A DNA stretch of 64,000 nt from the NCBI GenBank assembly GCA_949825065.1, contig OX463865.1, positions 20,693,115 through 20,757,114 of the forward strand, read 5' to 3'. Positions within the stretch are counted from its first letter, which is position 1; every line of letters starts with the position of its first letter. Shown here piece by piece: positions 30,690 through 41,134 of the stretch. The position numbers were made by a program, and so were the translations under genes. Origin of the DNA: Odontocerum albicorne (taxonomy: Eukaryota; Arthropoda; Insecta; Trichoptera; Odontoceridae). The notes under the pieces were generated by a model, which was given only the letters and a program-made list of their open reading frames with translations, ran no database searches and was not told the origin of the DNA.

Positions 30690-31080
30690 AAGTGCTAAAT
30701 AATAAATTAATAGTTTTTAGAATATATGGTCAAGCTAGGGGTAAAACTGCTCGAAGGAATTTTCAAAGAAAACATTTTCTATCCTTCGACACGGCACGGG
30801 CGGGAGGAAATGTGCAATTTGCATTATGCAATTTCCAATCTGTTTGCCTCCTGCCGAGCAGACACGAGGCGCAGCAGATATTGTTTTTCTCCAAGGAAAT
30901 CGCTTCCTTTGTCGAGGCTCTCTGTTTTCCCCTTTGGTCGGGAGGAAAACAAATACAGCCTGTCACTGTTGCATATTATCTAGAGGGAGAAGTGAATTAA
31001 ATTTGTATCAAAGTAGCGCTGCGCTATTCTCTAGAATTTCACGAGATTCAGCATTTAGGCGTATATTGTTCCAACAGTAA
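30690..31080. other. Unassigned GC-richer island open in several frames
   Basis: Plus frames at 30692-31000, 30726-30983 and 30826-31080 and one minus frame all stay open, which reflects composition rather than a gene. No splice-bounded exon or known domain can be supported. No repeat partner was found in the window, so this may be single-copy sequence. Confidence 0.4.
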
Positions 31081-31109
31081 TAGCATTTGTATTATTCAGT
31101 AGTGTTTAT

Positions 31110-31720
31110 ACATACATAATCAAGCCATCTCCCTATCAGAGTAGGCAGAGATGCCAGAGCGCCAGATTTTCCTATCACGACACACATCCCCCACTTCTGT
31201 ACACCTTCGACCTCCGTGGCCTAGTTGGTAAGACGGTTGTCTCTCTCTCAACCCGGAGGTTGTGGGTTTGATTCCCGTTGGAACCCAGATTTTTTCAAAA
31301 AAGGTTTCCAGTTTGGTTTTCACTTAAGGGCTTTTCAACGTTTCATTTCTGGTTGGTTGGAAAATATTTGTGCCAGGTTGTACTGTGTGGAACAAAAGTG
31401 TAATACAATACAAAACAATACCTTATCATACAACTACGATTTCTATGACTTTCTACGTTTCATTCTTTAAAAATATCATTCACTCGATTCAACTATTATT
31501 CTTTGATCTTTCTCTCACGCGCCTTCCACTAACATTTGCGATCTATATTTGTTTTAAGTATTTTCTCTCATTCGTTCCACATGCTCAAACCATATCAGCT
31601 TTAAGTTCACATTCGTCCCTAATCACTTCATCTGGATTGTAATATATATCTACCCAGTGTATTCTTCTCAATTCATGCATTTCACACATTTATTCACTTA
31701 CTATCAGTAATTTTTCACGT
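31110..31720 (-). pseudogene. L-A LINE 3' fragment split by a SINE-A
   Basis: The pieces 31110-31205 and 31425-31720 form one minus-strand L-A end. The first contains the reverse complement of the CRDRKIWRSGISAYSDREMA end. The second carries TACAACTACGATTTCTATGA, CATTCACTCGATTCAACTAT and TCGTTCCACATGCTCAAACC. The join agrees with uninterrupted copies. Confidence 0.75.
31206..31424 (+). repeat. SINE-A, near full-length
   Basis: The head has CTCCGTGGCCTAGTTGGTAA (A box) and GTGGGTTTGATTCCCGTTGG (B box). The body has CCAGTTTGGTTTTCACTTAA. The tail has TTTCTGGTTGGTTGGAAAAT and TGCCAGGTTGTACTGTGTGG, matching the L-D 3' end. It sits inside an L-A fragment with ACCTTC/ACCTTA-like sequence at the junctions. 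Confidence 0.85.
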
Positions 31721-31849
31721 TTCACTCAATGTTGACACCAAAATACTATTATGAACAGTAGATTTTGATACTGATGTGCGTTTAGTGTTTATCCATTGTT
31801 TTTCTTTTTAATTTTTAAATGTTAATTCATACGCATACATTCATATTAT

Positions 31850-32530
31850 CACGCTGTGCCCTATTGGGTAGACTAAGAGGATAGATCCCCACATTTTCGC
31901 GTCGTTGACATTTATACACTCGTCTTGCAGGTTCTCCTATATCTCATACTACTTATACATATAACGTCTCCCTGTTAGGGTAGGCAGATAGGACAGAGTA
32001 CCCGACTTTCCTATCTTGTCATATATCTCACGCCTCTTTCACGTTATTACATCGCATACTACAATTCATTTCCTTTTAAGATTTACTTTTCTTGATTCAA
32101 CCTTACTTTTCTTGGTATTTACCATATTTTCTTGGTATCCTCTACCACGCATTTCACCATCATTTGCACTGAATATTTGTTTTATAAGTATTTCTTCATT
32201 CATTCGTTCCACGTGCCCAAACCATCTCGGCATGCTCTGTTTCATCTTACGCCTTAAGTTCACATTCATCCCTTATCGCTTCGTTCCGTATTCTGTCATA
32301 CATTGTGTTATTCTAAGTGCATGCATTTCTACATAATTTATTCGGGCACTTTTTTCACGTCCACGGACTATCAAATTTTTAAACTGTACGGTTCCAGTAT
32401 ATTTGTTTTAGTGCCAAATTGACTTTGTTTCCTATCGCTACGTGCCGTTTAATATCCCTCGTAACTCTTCCATCATCTGAGAAAATACTACCTAAATAAC
32501 AGAATTCCTTACCTTGCTCTAATCGTTCAT
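31850..32530 (-). pseudogene. L-A LINE, longest minus-strand fragment
   Basis: Reading the minus strand from 32530, LEQGKEFCYLGSIFSDDGRV and DIKRHVAIGNKVNLAL give the late RT/thumb region. Next come MPRWFGHVERMNEEILIKQI, FSANDGEMRGRGYQENM and the 3' end near 31975. A further 3' end piece is at 31850-31890. The whole is broken by stops, but it shows that L-A is an RTE-like LINE. Confidence 0.8.
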
Positions 32531-32533
32531 TGC

Positions 32534-32756
32534 TTGACGATTTCCGTGGCCTAGTTTGTAAAACGCCTGTCTCCCAACCCGGAGGTTGCGGGATCAAATA
32601 CTGCTGGAACCTAGTTTTTTTTAGTGATTCCTGTCTTGTTTTCACTTAAGGCCTCTTTAACATCTTTCTGGTTGGTTGGAAGAAATTGCTACGTGGCAAT
32701 ACTCCCGTCAGGTTGTATTGTATAGAACGACAGTGCAATTCAATGCAATACAGTTG
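32534..32756 (+). repeat. SINE-A, near full-length
   Basis: TTTCCGTGGCCTAGTTTGTA and ACCCGGAGGTTGCGGGATCA give a diverged head. TCCTGTCTTGTTTTCACTTA, CTGGTTGGTTGGAAGAAATT and TCAGGTTGTATTGTATAGAA give body and tail. It adjoins the L-A fragment above. Confidence 0.85.
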
Positions 32757-33275
32757 CTCACCCATATATCGCATTTACTTTTCCTTTCACACTTTTGAAA
32801 TTTATAAAAGCGCGCATTTCTACTGCATTTATTCGACTCTATTCATTTAATATTGCAACAATCGAATAATTTCAATAATGTTAGATATAATTCTTAAGCC
32901 CTTGTTTTATAAGATTTAATATAAAAAATTCTTCATCCCCACAGCGATCGGTGAAAAACCGAAATTTCCTTAACCGCCTCCTTGCTTCGTTTAATGTTGG
33001 GCGGTGATTTTCAATATTTCCGGTGAGTTTAGCCGATTTGCCGATTTTGTTTCCTCACCGAAGCGAACTCGTTCTTGCGATATTGTTGCCCCGGAATAGC
33101 CGGGCGCGTTCCGGATCAGCGGAACTTGCGAACTTGTTAAAACTTCCGTTCCAATGTACCGTATTGTGCTTAAACCAGGATGCTGTGATACCAACAAAAA
33201 CTGCTGTTGTGCTTCCTGGGCAAAACAACCCGTTTTATAAATAGTATCTCTAGCGTTTTGCATCTAAATATGATC
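32757..33275. other. Unassigned interval with CpG-rich island
   Basis: About 32940-33200 is CpG-containing (CCGGAATAGCCGGGCGCGTT) without a recognised repeat partner. Opposing frames at 32991-33263 (minus) and 33023-33244 (plus) are mutual shadows with no domain support. Confidence 0.4.
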
Positions 33276-33279
33276 ACCA

Positions 33280-33483
33280 TTAATTACACCATTTTCTTAT
33301 TAGGTCCTTGTGCGTTTGGCTCGCACACCAGTTCACAGCATCCGGTACTAGGTTATGTAGCATTAGTACGCCTTCAGAAAACGCATGTAGTGAGCAGCTG
33401 TGTACGATGTGGTCCATGTTCTGGATTTCCCTGCACTTGCAGAAAAGGTCCCACTTGTGCATGTCACATGCATTGCATGCCAC
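33280..33483 (-). pseudogene. LINE ORF2 C-terminal cysteine-rich fragment
   Basis: The minus frame reads ACNACDMHKWDLFCKCREIQ, NMDHIVHSC and DAVNWCASQ. It matches the C-terminal zinc-knuckle-like block C.C.E.QTM.HIV..C.......L......A..WL found at the end of Jockey-like LINE ORF2 proteins. It is isolated and truncated. Confidence 0.7.
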
Positions 33484-33489
33484 TTCGCA

Positions 33490-33845
33490 TCTGATTATAT
33501 TTAGAGTATACCACTTCTTCCTAGGTAGGGAACACCCAGACTACCGTCGCATCGTCCCCGAGGTGCTTGGTTTTTTTTATTTTTATGTCATATTCCATAC
33601 AACAGAACCGCTATTTATCGGCGATCGGCCTGTCTATTTGCTTCAAAGTCTTTCGGATTGCACGTTGGGAGGTAAATGGGAAGTCGGGGTTAGTGGTAGT
33701 TCTCTTGGTTCTGTAATAACAGGTAGTTGGTCGATTTGCGACATCCTCTTCCACTCAAATCAATTCTCTTTACGTATTAGATCCTATTGGGGTAGACAGA
33801 GTATAACAGATCCATTTCATTCTATCCTGGCACACATCTTACGTT
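33490..33845. other. Unassigned interval, probably LINE-derived
   Basis: The 211-codon plus frame at 33308-33943 is antisense to LINE fragments at both ends and has no domain of its own. About 33780-33845 resembles the L-A 3' end in minus orientation. Confidence 0.4.
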
Positions 33846-33960
33846 TCTACCACGTCACGCAGACTCCTATAGGAAACCCAAGTCTCAGACCTGTAGAGAA
33901 GTGTGGGAAGGACAATCCCCTTGTACACAGATATCCGAGTTGATATAAGAGATGTCCCTG
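33846..33960 (-). pseudogene. LINE post-RT fragment
   Basis: The minus strand reads RISVYKGIVLPTLLYRSETW, then VSYRSLRDVVET. This is the Y...V.PTLLYG.E.W segment of RTE-type LINEs. Confidence 0.65.
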
Positions 33961-34019
33961 CTGTAGAATATTCTTGTCATTTAGTTAAGCAACAGTTGAT
34001 GACGCGGTTCTGAGGCGAC

Positions 34020-34115
34020 TCTTCGGTCATCGTTTGAGGCTCGTAGACATACTTTTGATTTTTTATTTCTTTGTAAAGTATTGTGGACTTACCTGCGACT
34101 CTGGAACGTATTGAT
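34020..34115 (-). repeat. Low-copy repeat R2, copy 2
   Basis: Its reverse complement contains GCAGGTAAGTCCACAA and CTACGAGCCTCAAACGATGA, matching 6085-6200. The surrounding minus frame at 33977-34363 is not otherwise recognised. Confidence 0.5.
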
Positions 34116-35095
34116 TTGAGTGTTCCCTTTCGCTCTGTTAGAAGACCTGATTTGTTCAGTGTAACTACCATACATTTGGAAGTAACATCGGCTTCTATAT
34201 AACCCAGTAGTAAGAATGTGCCGAGAGTACAATGCGGTAGCTGATGTGTAATGTGGACATATTTACTGTAGATCAACACTCCGAGTTTAGGAGGATGATG
34301 GCTAAATTGGCTGAGAAATGAGTTTTTTTTCCATATATTGCATGTAATAGGTAATATTTTCATTGACCTACTGACATGACGGAAATGTGCATGAGATGAA
34401 CACTGCTAATTGGGATTTTAATCCTTGGTGTTATTTACAAATTATATGTTTTGTTTGAATTTATTTCCTGTGTGTGTTTTTTTAAATAAATAAAATCAAG
34501 ACAGGAATCTCATCTCAGCATGCTGTCCAGTTATGTGAAGTCACCTTCTTTAGTCGTACACCACTCATTCGAATGTCGGGTGGTTATAATATCTCGTTTT
34601 CTACGGAACAGAAGAGAATGTGAAGCGCCTTACCGACTAAACCACGGAGGTTATCGGCGTTGTTGATGAGATAACATACAAGCAAATAAATCAATACGAA
34701 GCGTTCACTTGTCTACTTAATTCGTAAATTCTCTATCTTTACCCACAATACTGGCAAGCAATTCAAATACATTTTTCCGTAAGCTTTACTTCTTTATATG
34801 TACATATGTTTTTATACACATGTATATTATACAAACCATTCAAACTCGAAACTGTATAAATAAAGTTAACATCCATCCTGAGCCGCCCACACTCTCCCAT
34901 TCCTTTTGTCCCTCCCACGCCCGCCCACACACTTGTTGGTTGACTGGTAGGACTCATATTCCAGTTTACTTTCTGCTGAGCTGGGCGGGAAGACTTGTCT
35001 ATCCCGAATATTCCTTATTCACTTATGGAATACATACACTCCTCGAGTTTCGTACATAATTGATTCCTGATTTTTTTTACGAAAGTCAAATGTTT
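34116..35095. other. Unassigned interval
   Basis: No gene was found. A partial SINE-A head in minus orientation (CCTTACCGACTAAACCACGG) lies near 34628. About 34870-34990 is GC-richer. Other short frames are featureless. Confidence 0.4.
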
Positions 35096-35099
35096 TTAC

Positions 35100-35345
35100 G
35101 TACATGTATGATATACCATCACTCCGTCTCCCGGTCGGGCTTATACTACCTACACACAGACATGTCATTCCGCTGTGTGCCTTGCAGGGTAGGCAAAGAG
35201 AACATACTTTTCTTAACAATCACACAACTTTCATCTCCTCCCCAATATGCATAACAGAAACTTCTATGTTTCATATTTATCTCTTAACTTTCTTTCAAAA
35301 TCTAGTCCTCTTAACTTAGCCACGTCTTCCTCGGTTTATCTCTTC
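35100..35345 (-). mobile_element. Diverged L-A LINE 3' fragment
   Basis: ACCATCACTCCGTCTCCCGG, GTAGGCAAAGAGAACATACT and later CTTAGCCACGTCTTCCTCGG follow the reverse-complement order of L-A but with low similarity. Confidence 0.4.
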
Positions 35346-35429
35346 TTTTCTTTTCTGACTTGATCACTTACTTTGTCATTCTTTTTTCGTCATATGTCCT
35401 CATTCCGCCTTTCGTACATTAAGACTCTT

Positions 35430-35920
35430 ATCTCGCCGAAAATTTTCAGCGTCTTTCCAATCGTGGATTAGATTGAGATTGTTTATTGGCCTTTCCAGTT
35501 CACCGCTCCTCTTTCTTTACGTCGTCCTTTACTGTCCATGCAGTGAGACTCTGGAATCAGTTACAAACTAATGTAAGACTCGCTCCGTCCTTGGCATGCT
35601 TTAAGAAGCGACTGAAAAAACTCTTAATTTCTAGTCAGTAAAATAACATGTTTCATTCCTGATTTTTCTTTTCCTTTTCTCTCCACCATCCCTTCATTTC
35701 CTTTTGATTGATGATATCTCACTTCATATGAAAATTAATGTTCGGGTGGTTGTCCGTCTTTGTGGGGTTCGTGGGCATGTGCTCACGTATATGTTTATGG
35801 ATTTCGTGGGGATGGATAGTCGTTTGAATGATTTATGCGACCACGTAAATTTTACTTTTGTCGTTGACCACACTTCTTTTACATTTGTCTGGTTGGTTGG
35901 AAGAGCATAATTGCATAATA
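35430..35920 (+). pseudogene. L-D LINE 3' end
   Basis: It encodes, in a broken frame, AVRLWNQLQTNVRLAPSLAC and FKKRLKKLLIS before a stop, then the family 3' UTR with GTGGGGTTCGTGGGCATGTG and a tail beginning GTCTGGTTGGTTGGAAGAGC. Same family as 20120-20600. The terminal A-rich repeat is missing. Confidence 0.75.
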
Positions 35921-36009
35921 TTGCATAATTTTTCACTTTTAATTCCTAGCTTCACTTTTAAGGTGGGCATCAACACGTTTATTTTTGCTACTTTTGATAT
36001 AGTATTTTT

Positions 36010-36100
36010 GCTGTAATACTACATTAAGTGCTCTGACTTTCCTATCGCGACACACGTCCGTCTCTCTTACGTCTATACACCTTCTCATACAGCTCCTAGA
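36010..36100 (-). mobile_element. L-A LINE fragment
   Basis: TCTGACTTTCCTATCGCGAC, ACGTCTATACACCTTCTCAT and ACAGCTCCTA are the reverse complement of the L-A segment before the tail. Confidence 0.6.
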
Positions 36101-36830
36101 GAGCAATTTAAAATATCTAGAAAAGGTGTATTTTAACATACTTATGGAAACGATTTAATATTTATGAATGTAAATTATAAAGACGCGCCTAGATCCTGAG
36201 AGATTATTAATTAACTTAAGGAGGCACATTAGTTCTTGTGAAGCACCGGTACAAAGACTGGAAAATAGGTGGATTGCTGCCGCTCTATACTCGTAGATTC
36301 CGGTTTACTTCTTGCGTTTTGGGTGAAGAGCAGGGGAAGAGATTCCTCTTTAGCATGTATAGGTTTGTCGAAATATAAACACAGTAGATATTCCAGTAGG
36401 TAAGAATATATTTTTTCGTTTTACGTTCCTTATGTGTAGCCCATCGCTCATCGCCAACTCCTTTATTCATCCGTGTATGCCGTCACGGCTTGCTAATGCC
36501 ATGCATACCACACACTTTCCGCGCGTTTGGGCTGTCTGCTAATATAATTTATAGTTCACATTGTGTGGCCACGCATAAGGAACATTTTATTACAATAAGT
36601 ACAGGTACGATTATGCAGTAATAATTTTACAATGTTTACACAGGCAATGGCAATTATATAAATATAACTATTATACTAGACGCATACGTCCGATACAGCA
36701 CTAGTTCTTGGTGTTTTATTTAGTCAACTTATCAAGACATACTTGAGTGCTGCCCTTATTTTACTTTTCTTAGTACTTCTTTTGCTATAGCATGTTGTCT
36801 CCACTAGTTTTCCTACATACTGTATTGTAT
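36101..36830. other. Unassigned interval
   Basis: AT-rich with short, featureless frames. No repeat family or gene is supported. Confidence 0.4.
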
Positions 36831-36834
36831 AACA

Positions 36835-37035
36835 CTTTCGTTGTATACAGTACAACCTGGCGGGCTTATTGGCATGTGGTAATATCTTCCAACCAACCAG
36901 AAAAACATTGAAGAAGTATTTCGTGAAAACCAAACTGGAATCCTTTTAAAAAAATATCGGGGTTCCAACAGGAATCGAACCCGCAACCTCCGGGCTGGAA
37001 GACAAGCGTCTTACCAACTAGGCCAAGGAGGTCGT
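36835..37035 (-). repeat. SINE-A, near full-length
   Basis: The right part, GAATCGAACCCGCAACCTCC and CTTACCAACTAGGCCAAGGA, is the reverse complement of the B and A boxes. The left part, CAGTACAACCTGGCGGGCTT and ATCTTCCAACCAACCAGAAA, is the L-D-like tail. This is the best-conserved tRNA-like head in the window. Confidence 0.85.
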
Positions 37036-37284
37036 CTACATATTTGTGATATACCAGTACTCGTACTTGTGTGGACGTTTTTTCTTTGTATAGAGGATAT
37101 TTTTGCTCTTAGGAAAGGAAGGGGTAAGGGGTGCGTGTAGAGGCATTTAAACGAGTCGATTAAAATGTGTTTATGTATGTTAGCATGTTATGTTATTTGT
37201 TTTTCTTGCATAGCAAACAACCCTGTTTGCTGGCTTTTGTGTGCGGTAGGACGTATACACTTCTTTTTTATAACAGTTTGTTAT

Positions 37285-37926
37285 CCTTCACATACTCAGC
37301 CAGCGTATGCTGGAATGAGTGCATCTGCCCTTGAAAGAGCGGGTGAATAATTACACTTTCAGAAATGCTTTGAAATGTTATGTTCTAAATAGTTAGTGAT
37401 ATTCTTGTGATTCGGACTCTTATTTGCTTTATATATTGTATTTTCGCTGGCGGTGAATCGGGGGTTGTGTGTACGTTCTCTTCTCATTATTTTTTACATT
37501 ACTGCTTATTTATTTTCATTTTTCGTTTTGTGGTTTCTATGGACGAATTTAATTTTCTATTTGGGATTTCATTTTGATAAAATTTGGACTCCTTTTTTCT
37601 TTTTTTCGCTGACTGTTAATTTGAGGTGGTACTTGTGTGTTTGCTTTTTTGTTTTTCTGCCGTTTATTAATTTTCTGTTTTTTTCTTTTTCTTAATCTTC
37701 ATGTACAAGGGTGGGGAATGAAAAATATTTGATGTTCTCGCGGTCGTTTCGCCCTGTATTGATGGGATGTACGAGTATATCTAACGGAGAATGTTGTAAG
37801 ATGAGCCTAGACCTTATCTCTTAAATGTATTTTCTGGTATTTATCTTGATGTATGTGCGCGATTTCCGAATATATTTTACAATTGTATACAATAAGTGGC
37901 TATTAATAAACCTATATTTATTTATT
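37285..37926 (+). pseudogene. L-B LINE, 5'-truncated copy 3
   Basis: It begins in the ORF2 end (CATACTCAGCCAGCGTATGC, TGGAATGAGTG, then a frame-shifted counterpart of the terminal ALK helix). It continues with the 3' UTR GGCGGTGAATCGGGGGTTGT, TTGATGGGATGTACGAG and GATGAGCCTAGACCTTATCT and ends AATAAACCTATATTTATTTA. It parallels 9095-10077. Confidence 0.75.
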
Positions 37927-37969
37927 ATTTGTATCATTATGGTATTTCGATGTTTACTCGTGTGTATAT

Positions 37970-38115
37970 TATATTATTGTTACTATCACGCATATATCGG
38001 AAGATCTACAAAGGTTTCTTCGTCGTTCGTCTTCCTTTAGTAAGTTATCTTAGCAAATATATGTTTGTGAACATGTGCAGACGCGGGGAAGTACCTAATA
38101 TAATGGCTGCAGCTA
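37970..38115 (+). mobile_element. R4 LINE 3' fragment
   Basis: CATATATCGGAAGATCTACA, GTTTGTGAACATGTGCAGAC and GCGGGGAAGTACCTAATATA match 10205-10310. It lies immediately after an L-B copy, as at 10080. Confidence 0.6.
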
Positions 38116-38321
38116 CTACCTTCCTAGCCTTAGACTTATAACTCATATTCTTCACAGGGAAGCATGACTAATCGTTGTTCATATTGTTTTTATTAAAAAA
38201 AAATTTTTTTTTGTATTATGTTTGGTATATTTGTATTAAACTTGCATCAAGCGTTAACTAAAATAAAATAAAATATCCTTGGTGAGGTAAGCAGAGACAA
38301 CGGATCTCCTAGCACGTCTTA

Positions 38322-38832
38322 GGCCGAGGCCACACCAAAGTGCTTCGCTGGGTGCTACGTGACTAATATACTAGGTCATTTCATGCATGGCCACACCAAA
38401 GTGCTCCGCACAAATTCATTTGACATATGGGAGCGGTTGAGTCAACAAACGATGTCACTCTCAAAACTAACCAATTTCATTGCAACTTACCATATTTTTT
38501 TACTTCCTGCGCAACTTCATTCCAAAGTGATTTTATTAAAGGTACATTTTTGTATAATTTGCTCTATGGGTTCCACAAAGGCTCCCTTTTATACACAGCT
38601 GTTAGTAAAATTTCCGCCATCTTGTAAAATCACTTGGTAACACAATAAAATTAACCAACACGTCTGTTCGCTAGGAGATTCACTCGGTGACTAATCGTCA
38701 TGTAGCGTGGCGCGAAGTGTGCAGTGTGGCCATTGCGATAGTATGAGGGGCGTTGATTCGCTAGGATATGCCGCCTAGCTCGCAGCGTAGCTCTAAGCAC
38801 CAAGCGAGGCTCCTACCTGTATGGCCGAGGCC
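38322..38832. mobile_element. PIF/Harbinger-like MITE, complete
   Basis: TTA at 38319-38321 and 38833-38835 flanks ends GGCCGAGGCCACACC and, from the other side, GGCCTCGGCCATAC, giving an imperfect inverted repeat with a 3 bp TWA-type duplication. The 511 bp interior encodes no transposase. A truncated sister is at 6766-7183. Confidence 0.75.
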
Positions 38833-38839
38833 TTAATTC

Positions 38840-39395
38840 TGCTGTCACGTGTGTTCTTTAACATTTGGGTTTTACGAGTACTTCGTTTAGGTATTTGAAT
38901 ATGTTAAATGAAAATTAGACTAGCATTTAAGATTCCCACGTTATTACTATACATATTTAATATTCCTGTCTTCTGTGCCGAAAGCAGCTCCGTTTAATTG
39001 CGCAATAAAAGTGTGAAAGTATCTTAATTTGTGTTTAACAACAGCGCGCGCAAGGGAATTTCTCATCCCTCCACTTTTTATGTTCCCCAGTTCCCGCCAC
39101 GAACGCGCAATTCCCATGACTATAAAATTTTTGAGCAAACTCTATTTGTAGAGCTTTTAATACATAATGTAACGCAGGACTGGGTTTAAAAGTTTAAATC
39201 TCCCCTTTGGTGGGACGCTTCTCTACTACACGGTGGTTGTTCTCTTAGCTAAGCCGCTTATTGCAGAATGGTGCAACATGATGCTGAGTCGAATTAAGCC
39301 ACTGACATCAAATATTTTGTGAATATCCCAAATTTCTAGATTGAAGTCTGTTTTCAATGCAGCTTCTGACATATGATTGTCATGAATATTGCCAT
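38840..39395. other. Unassigned interval
   Basis: About 39035-39125 has a CpG-containing stretch (ACAGCGCGCGCAAGGG, CCCGCCACGAACGCGC). Nothing here is supported as a gene or known repeat. Confidence 0.4.
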
Positions 39396-39399
39396 ATCA

Positions 39400-39540
39400 G
39401 TCCGCTTCTAAAATGTCTACACTGGCTCAAGTGTCTCGAGTGGATTGATTGATTTCAAACTTTATCTTCATGTATTCAAGTCCCTTAATGGGGAGCCCCC
39501 ATTGTATCTTTCCAATATGTGTCTGTATGTTATATTTATA
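39400..39540 (+). pseudogene. LINE ORF2 fragment (CR1/L2-like)
   Basis: After frameshifts the reading FKLYLHVFKSLNGEPPLYLS and NMCLYV matches the common (R/D)FKL..LV(F/Y)K.LNG.AP.YLS.L motif downstream of RT. It is interrupted on the right by the Penelope-like arm. Confidence 0.6.
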
Positions 39541-39690
39541 TATAGTTAAAGCATTAAGATTGTGGAGGTTTAAAGACATTGTAATTTGTTTGATCAAACA
39601 CTGTTTATTCCACTTTTTGTAACGGTATAACCCTACTGGTTTCACGGTTTTCACCTCATCATCATGGGAGCACAAACAAGACTGAATTCT
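39541..39690 (-). mobile_element. Penelope-like palindrome, left arm
   Basis: The phrases ATAGTTAAAGCATTAAGATT and GTGGAGGTTTAAAGACATTG lead into ATCAAACACTGTTTATTCCA, CGGTATAACCCTACTGG and CACCTCATCATCATGGGAGC, the reverse complement of the motif-bearing arm. The core has several substitutions compared with 21.4 kb. Confidence 0.65.
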
Positions 39691-39873
39691 GTTCGAACTG
39701 GTACCGAGATACACGCTTCTAACGGTAAACATTCGGGTTGGGGACTGGGAGTTGGGGGAGGCAAGGGACAACCTCGGCGAGCAAAGAATATATTCTTAGG
39801 GTATATGTGTTTGATGATGTTCACCTCGATGCACTGACTTAGAAATTTCTAGGGCCTCTAATCTGTCCAATTT
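39691..39873. other. Spacer between Penelope-like arms
   Basis: A 183 bp non-palindromic insert separates the inverted arms here, unlike the close head-to-head arms at 21.4 kb. It includes GGGACTGGGAGTTGGGGGAG and CAACCTCGGCGAGC. Its origin is unknown. Confidence 0.5.
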
Positions 39874-39976
39874 ATTTTGTGCTCCCCTGATGATGAGGTG
39901 TGCACCTTGAAACCGGTAGGGTTATACCGTTACAAAAAATGGAATAAACAGTGTTTGATAAAACAAATTACAATGT
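39874..39976 (+). mobile_element. Penelope-like palindrome, right arm with hammerhead-like core
   Basis: TTTTGTGCTCCCCTGATGAT, GAGGTGTGCACCTTGAAACC, GGTAGGGTTATACCGTTACA and TGGAATAAACAGTGTTTGAT follow in order. CTGATGA at about 39887 and GAAAC at about 39910 are the two conserved halves of a hammerhead core, with GAGGT/ACCTT between them able to pair. Confidence 0.65.
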
Positions 39977-40384
39977 CTGCATGTTACTTTGGACAGGATT
40001 AGAACTTTGATGTCGATTTGATCTTCGCCTAATAAATGGATTCTTCTGAATCAAACCAATGTGGTGGGATATAATGGTTTTCGCCCTTGTTGGTCATGTG
40101 TTGTGGAGTGATCTGTCTATAACACTTAAAAGCAAATTTTGTGTATACAGCTTTAGGAAGCACTTGAAAACAACTATTATGAGAGGTCTTATCAAAATAG
40201 GGTTGTCCATAAGTCACGTTCCAATGATCGTATTCAAAGCGTTGTTGTAGATTTTGCACCTTAAATTCTTGCATGAACTGGATTTTATACAAGATGTGAC
40301 AAATTGCTTCTTAAGATTCGGTGCTGTGTTGTTCAATACATTCCGAGCTGAGGAGAATGTCGTCTGATTGATGTTGCTTGGTCA

Positions 40385-41125
40385 TTAGTAACACTCATCA
40401 TAAATATACAATTCATCATTAGTAACACTCATAATCAATATACAATTCATTATTACTGACACTCATCAATCAATATACAATTCATCATTAGTAACACTCA
40501 TCATCAATATACAATTCATCATTACTGACACTCATCAATCAATATACAAATCAGCATTAGTAACACTCTTCATCAATATACAATTCATCATTACTGACAC
40601 TCATCAATCAATATACAAATGATCATTAGTAACACTCATAATCAATATACAATTCATTATTACTGACACTCATCAATCGATATACAATTCATCATTAGTA
40701 ACACTCATCAATATACAAATCATCATTAGTAACAGTCATCATCAATATACAATTCATCATTACTGACACTCATCAATCAATATACAAATCATCATTAGTA
40801 ACACTCATCATCAATATACAATTCATCATTACTGACACTCATCAATCAATATACAAATCATCATTAGTAACACTCATAATCAATATACAATTCATTATTA
40901 CTGACACTCATCAATCGATATACAATTCATCATTAGTAACACTCATCAATATACAAATCATCATTAGTAACACTCATCATCAATATACAATTCATCATTA
41001 CTGACACTCATCAATCAATATACAAATCATCATTAGTAACACTCATCATCAATATACAATTCATCATTAGTAACACTCATCAATGTACAATTTATCATTA
41101 GTAAATCAATATACAATTCAGACAG
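40385..41125 (+). repeat. Satellite-like tandem array, about 30 bp units in alternating pairs
   Basis: Units read CATTAGTAACACTCATCATC AATATACAAT or CATTACTGACACTCATCAATCAATATACAAA. TAGTAACACTCATC-type and TACTGACACTCATC-type units alternate for most of about 740 bp, giving a longer period of roughly 63 bp. Near-identical groups recur around 40620-40770 and 40800-41000. No palindromic repeat or unique spacer is present, so it is not a CRISPR array. Confidence 0.9.
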
Positions 41126-41134
41126 AAGTACCCC

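Noticed and set aside
33308..33943. 211-codon plus-strand open frame
   Set aside because: It is antisense to two LINE fragments (33280-33483 and 33846-33960) and has no recognisable domain.
36950..37035. Functional tRNA gene
   Set aside because: A and B boxes are good, but no acceptor stem or proper anticodon arm can be traced, and the LINE-like tail shows that it is a SINE head.
40385..41125. CRISPR-like array
   Set aside because: Repeats are contiguous with no unique spacers, and the context is eukaryotic.
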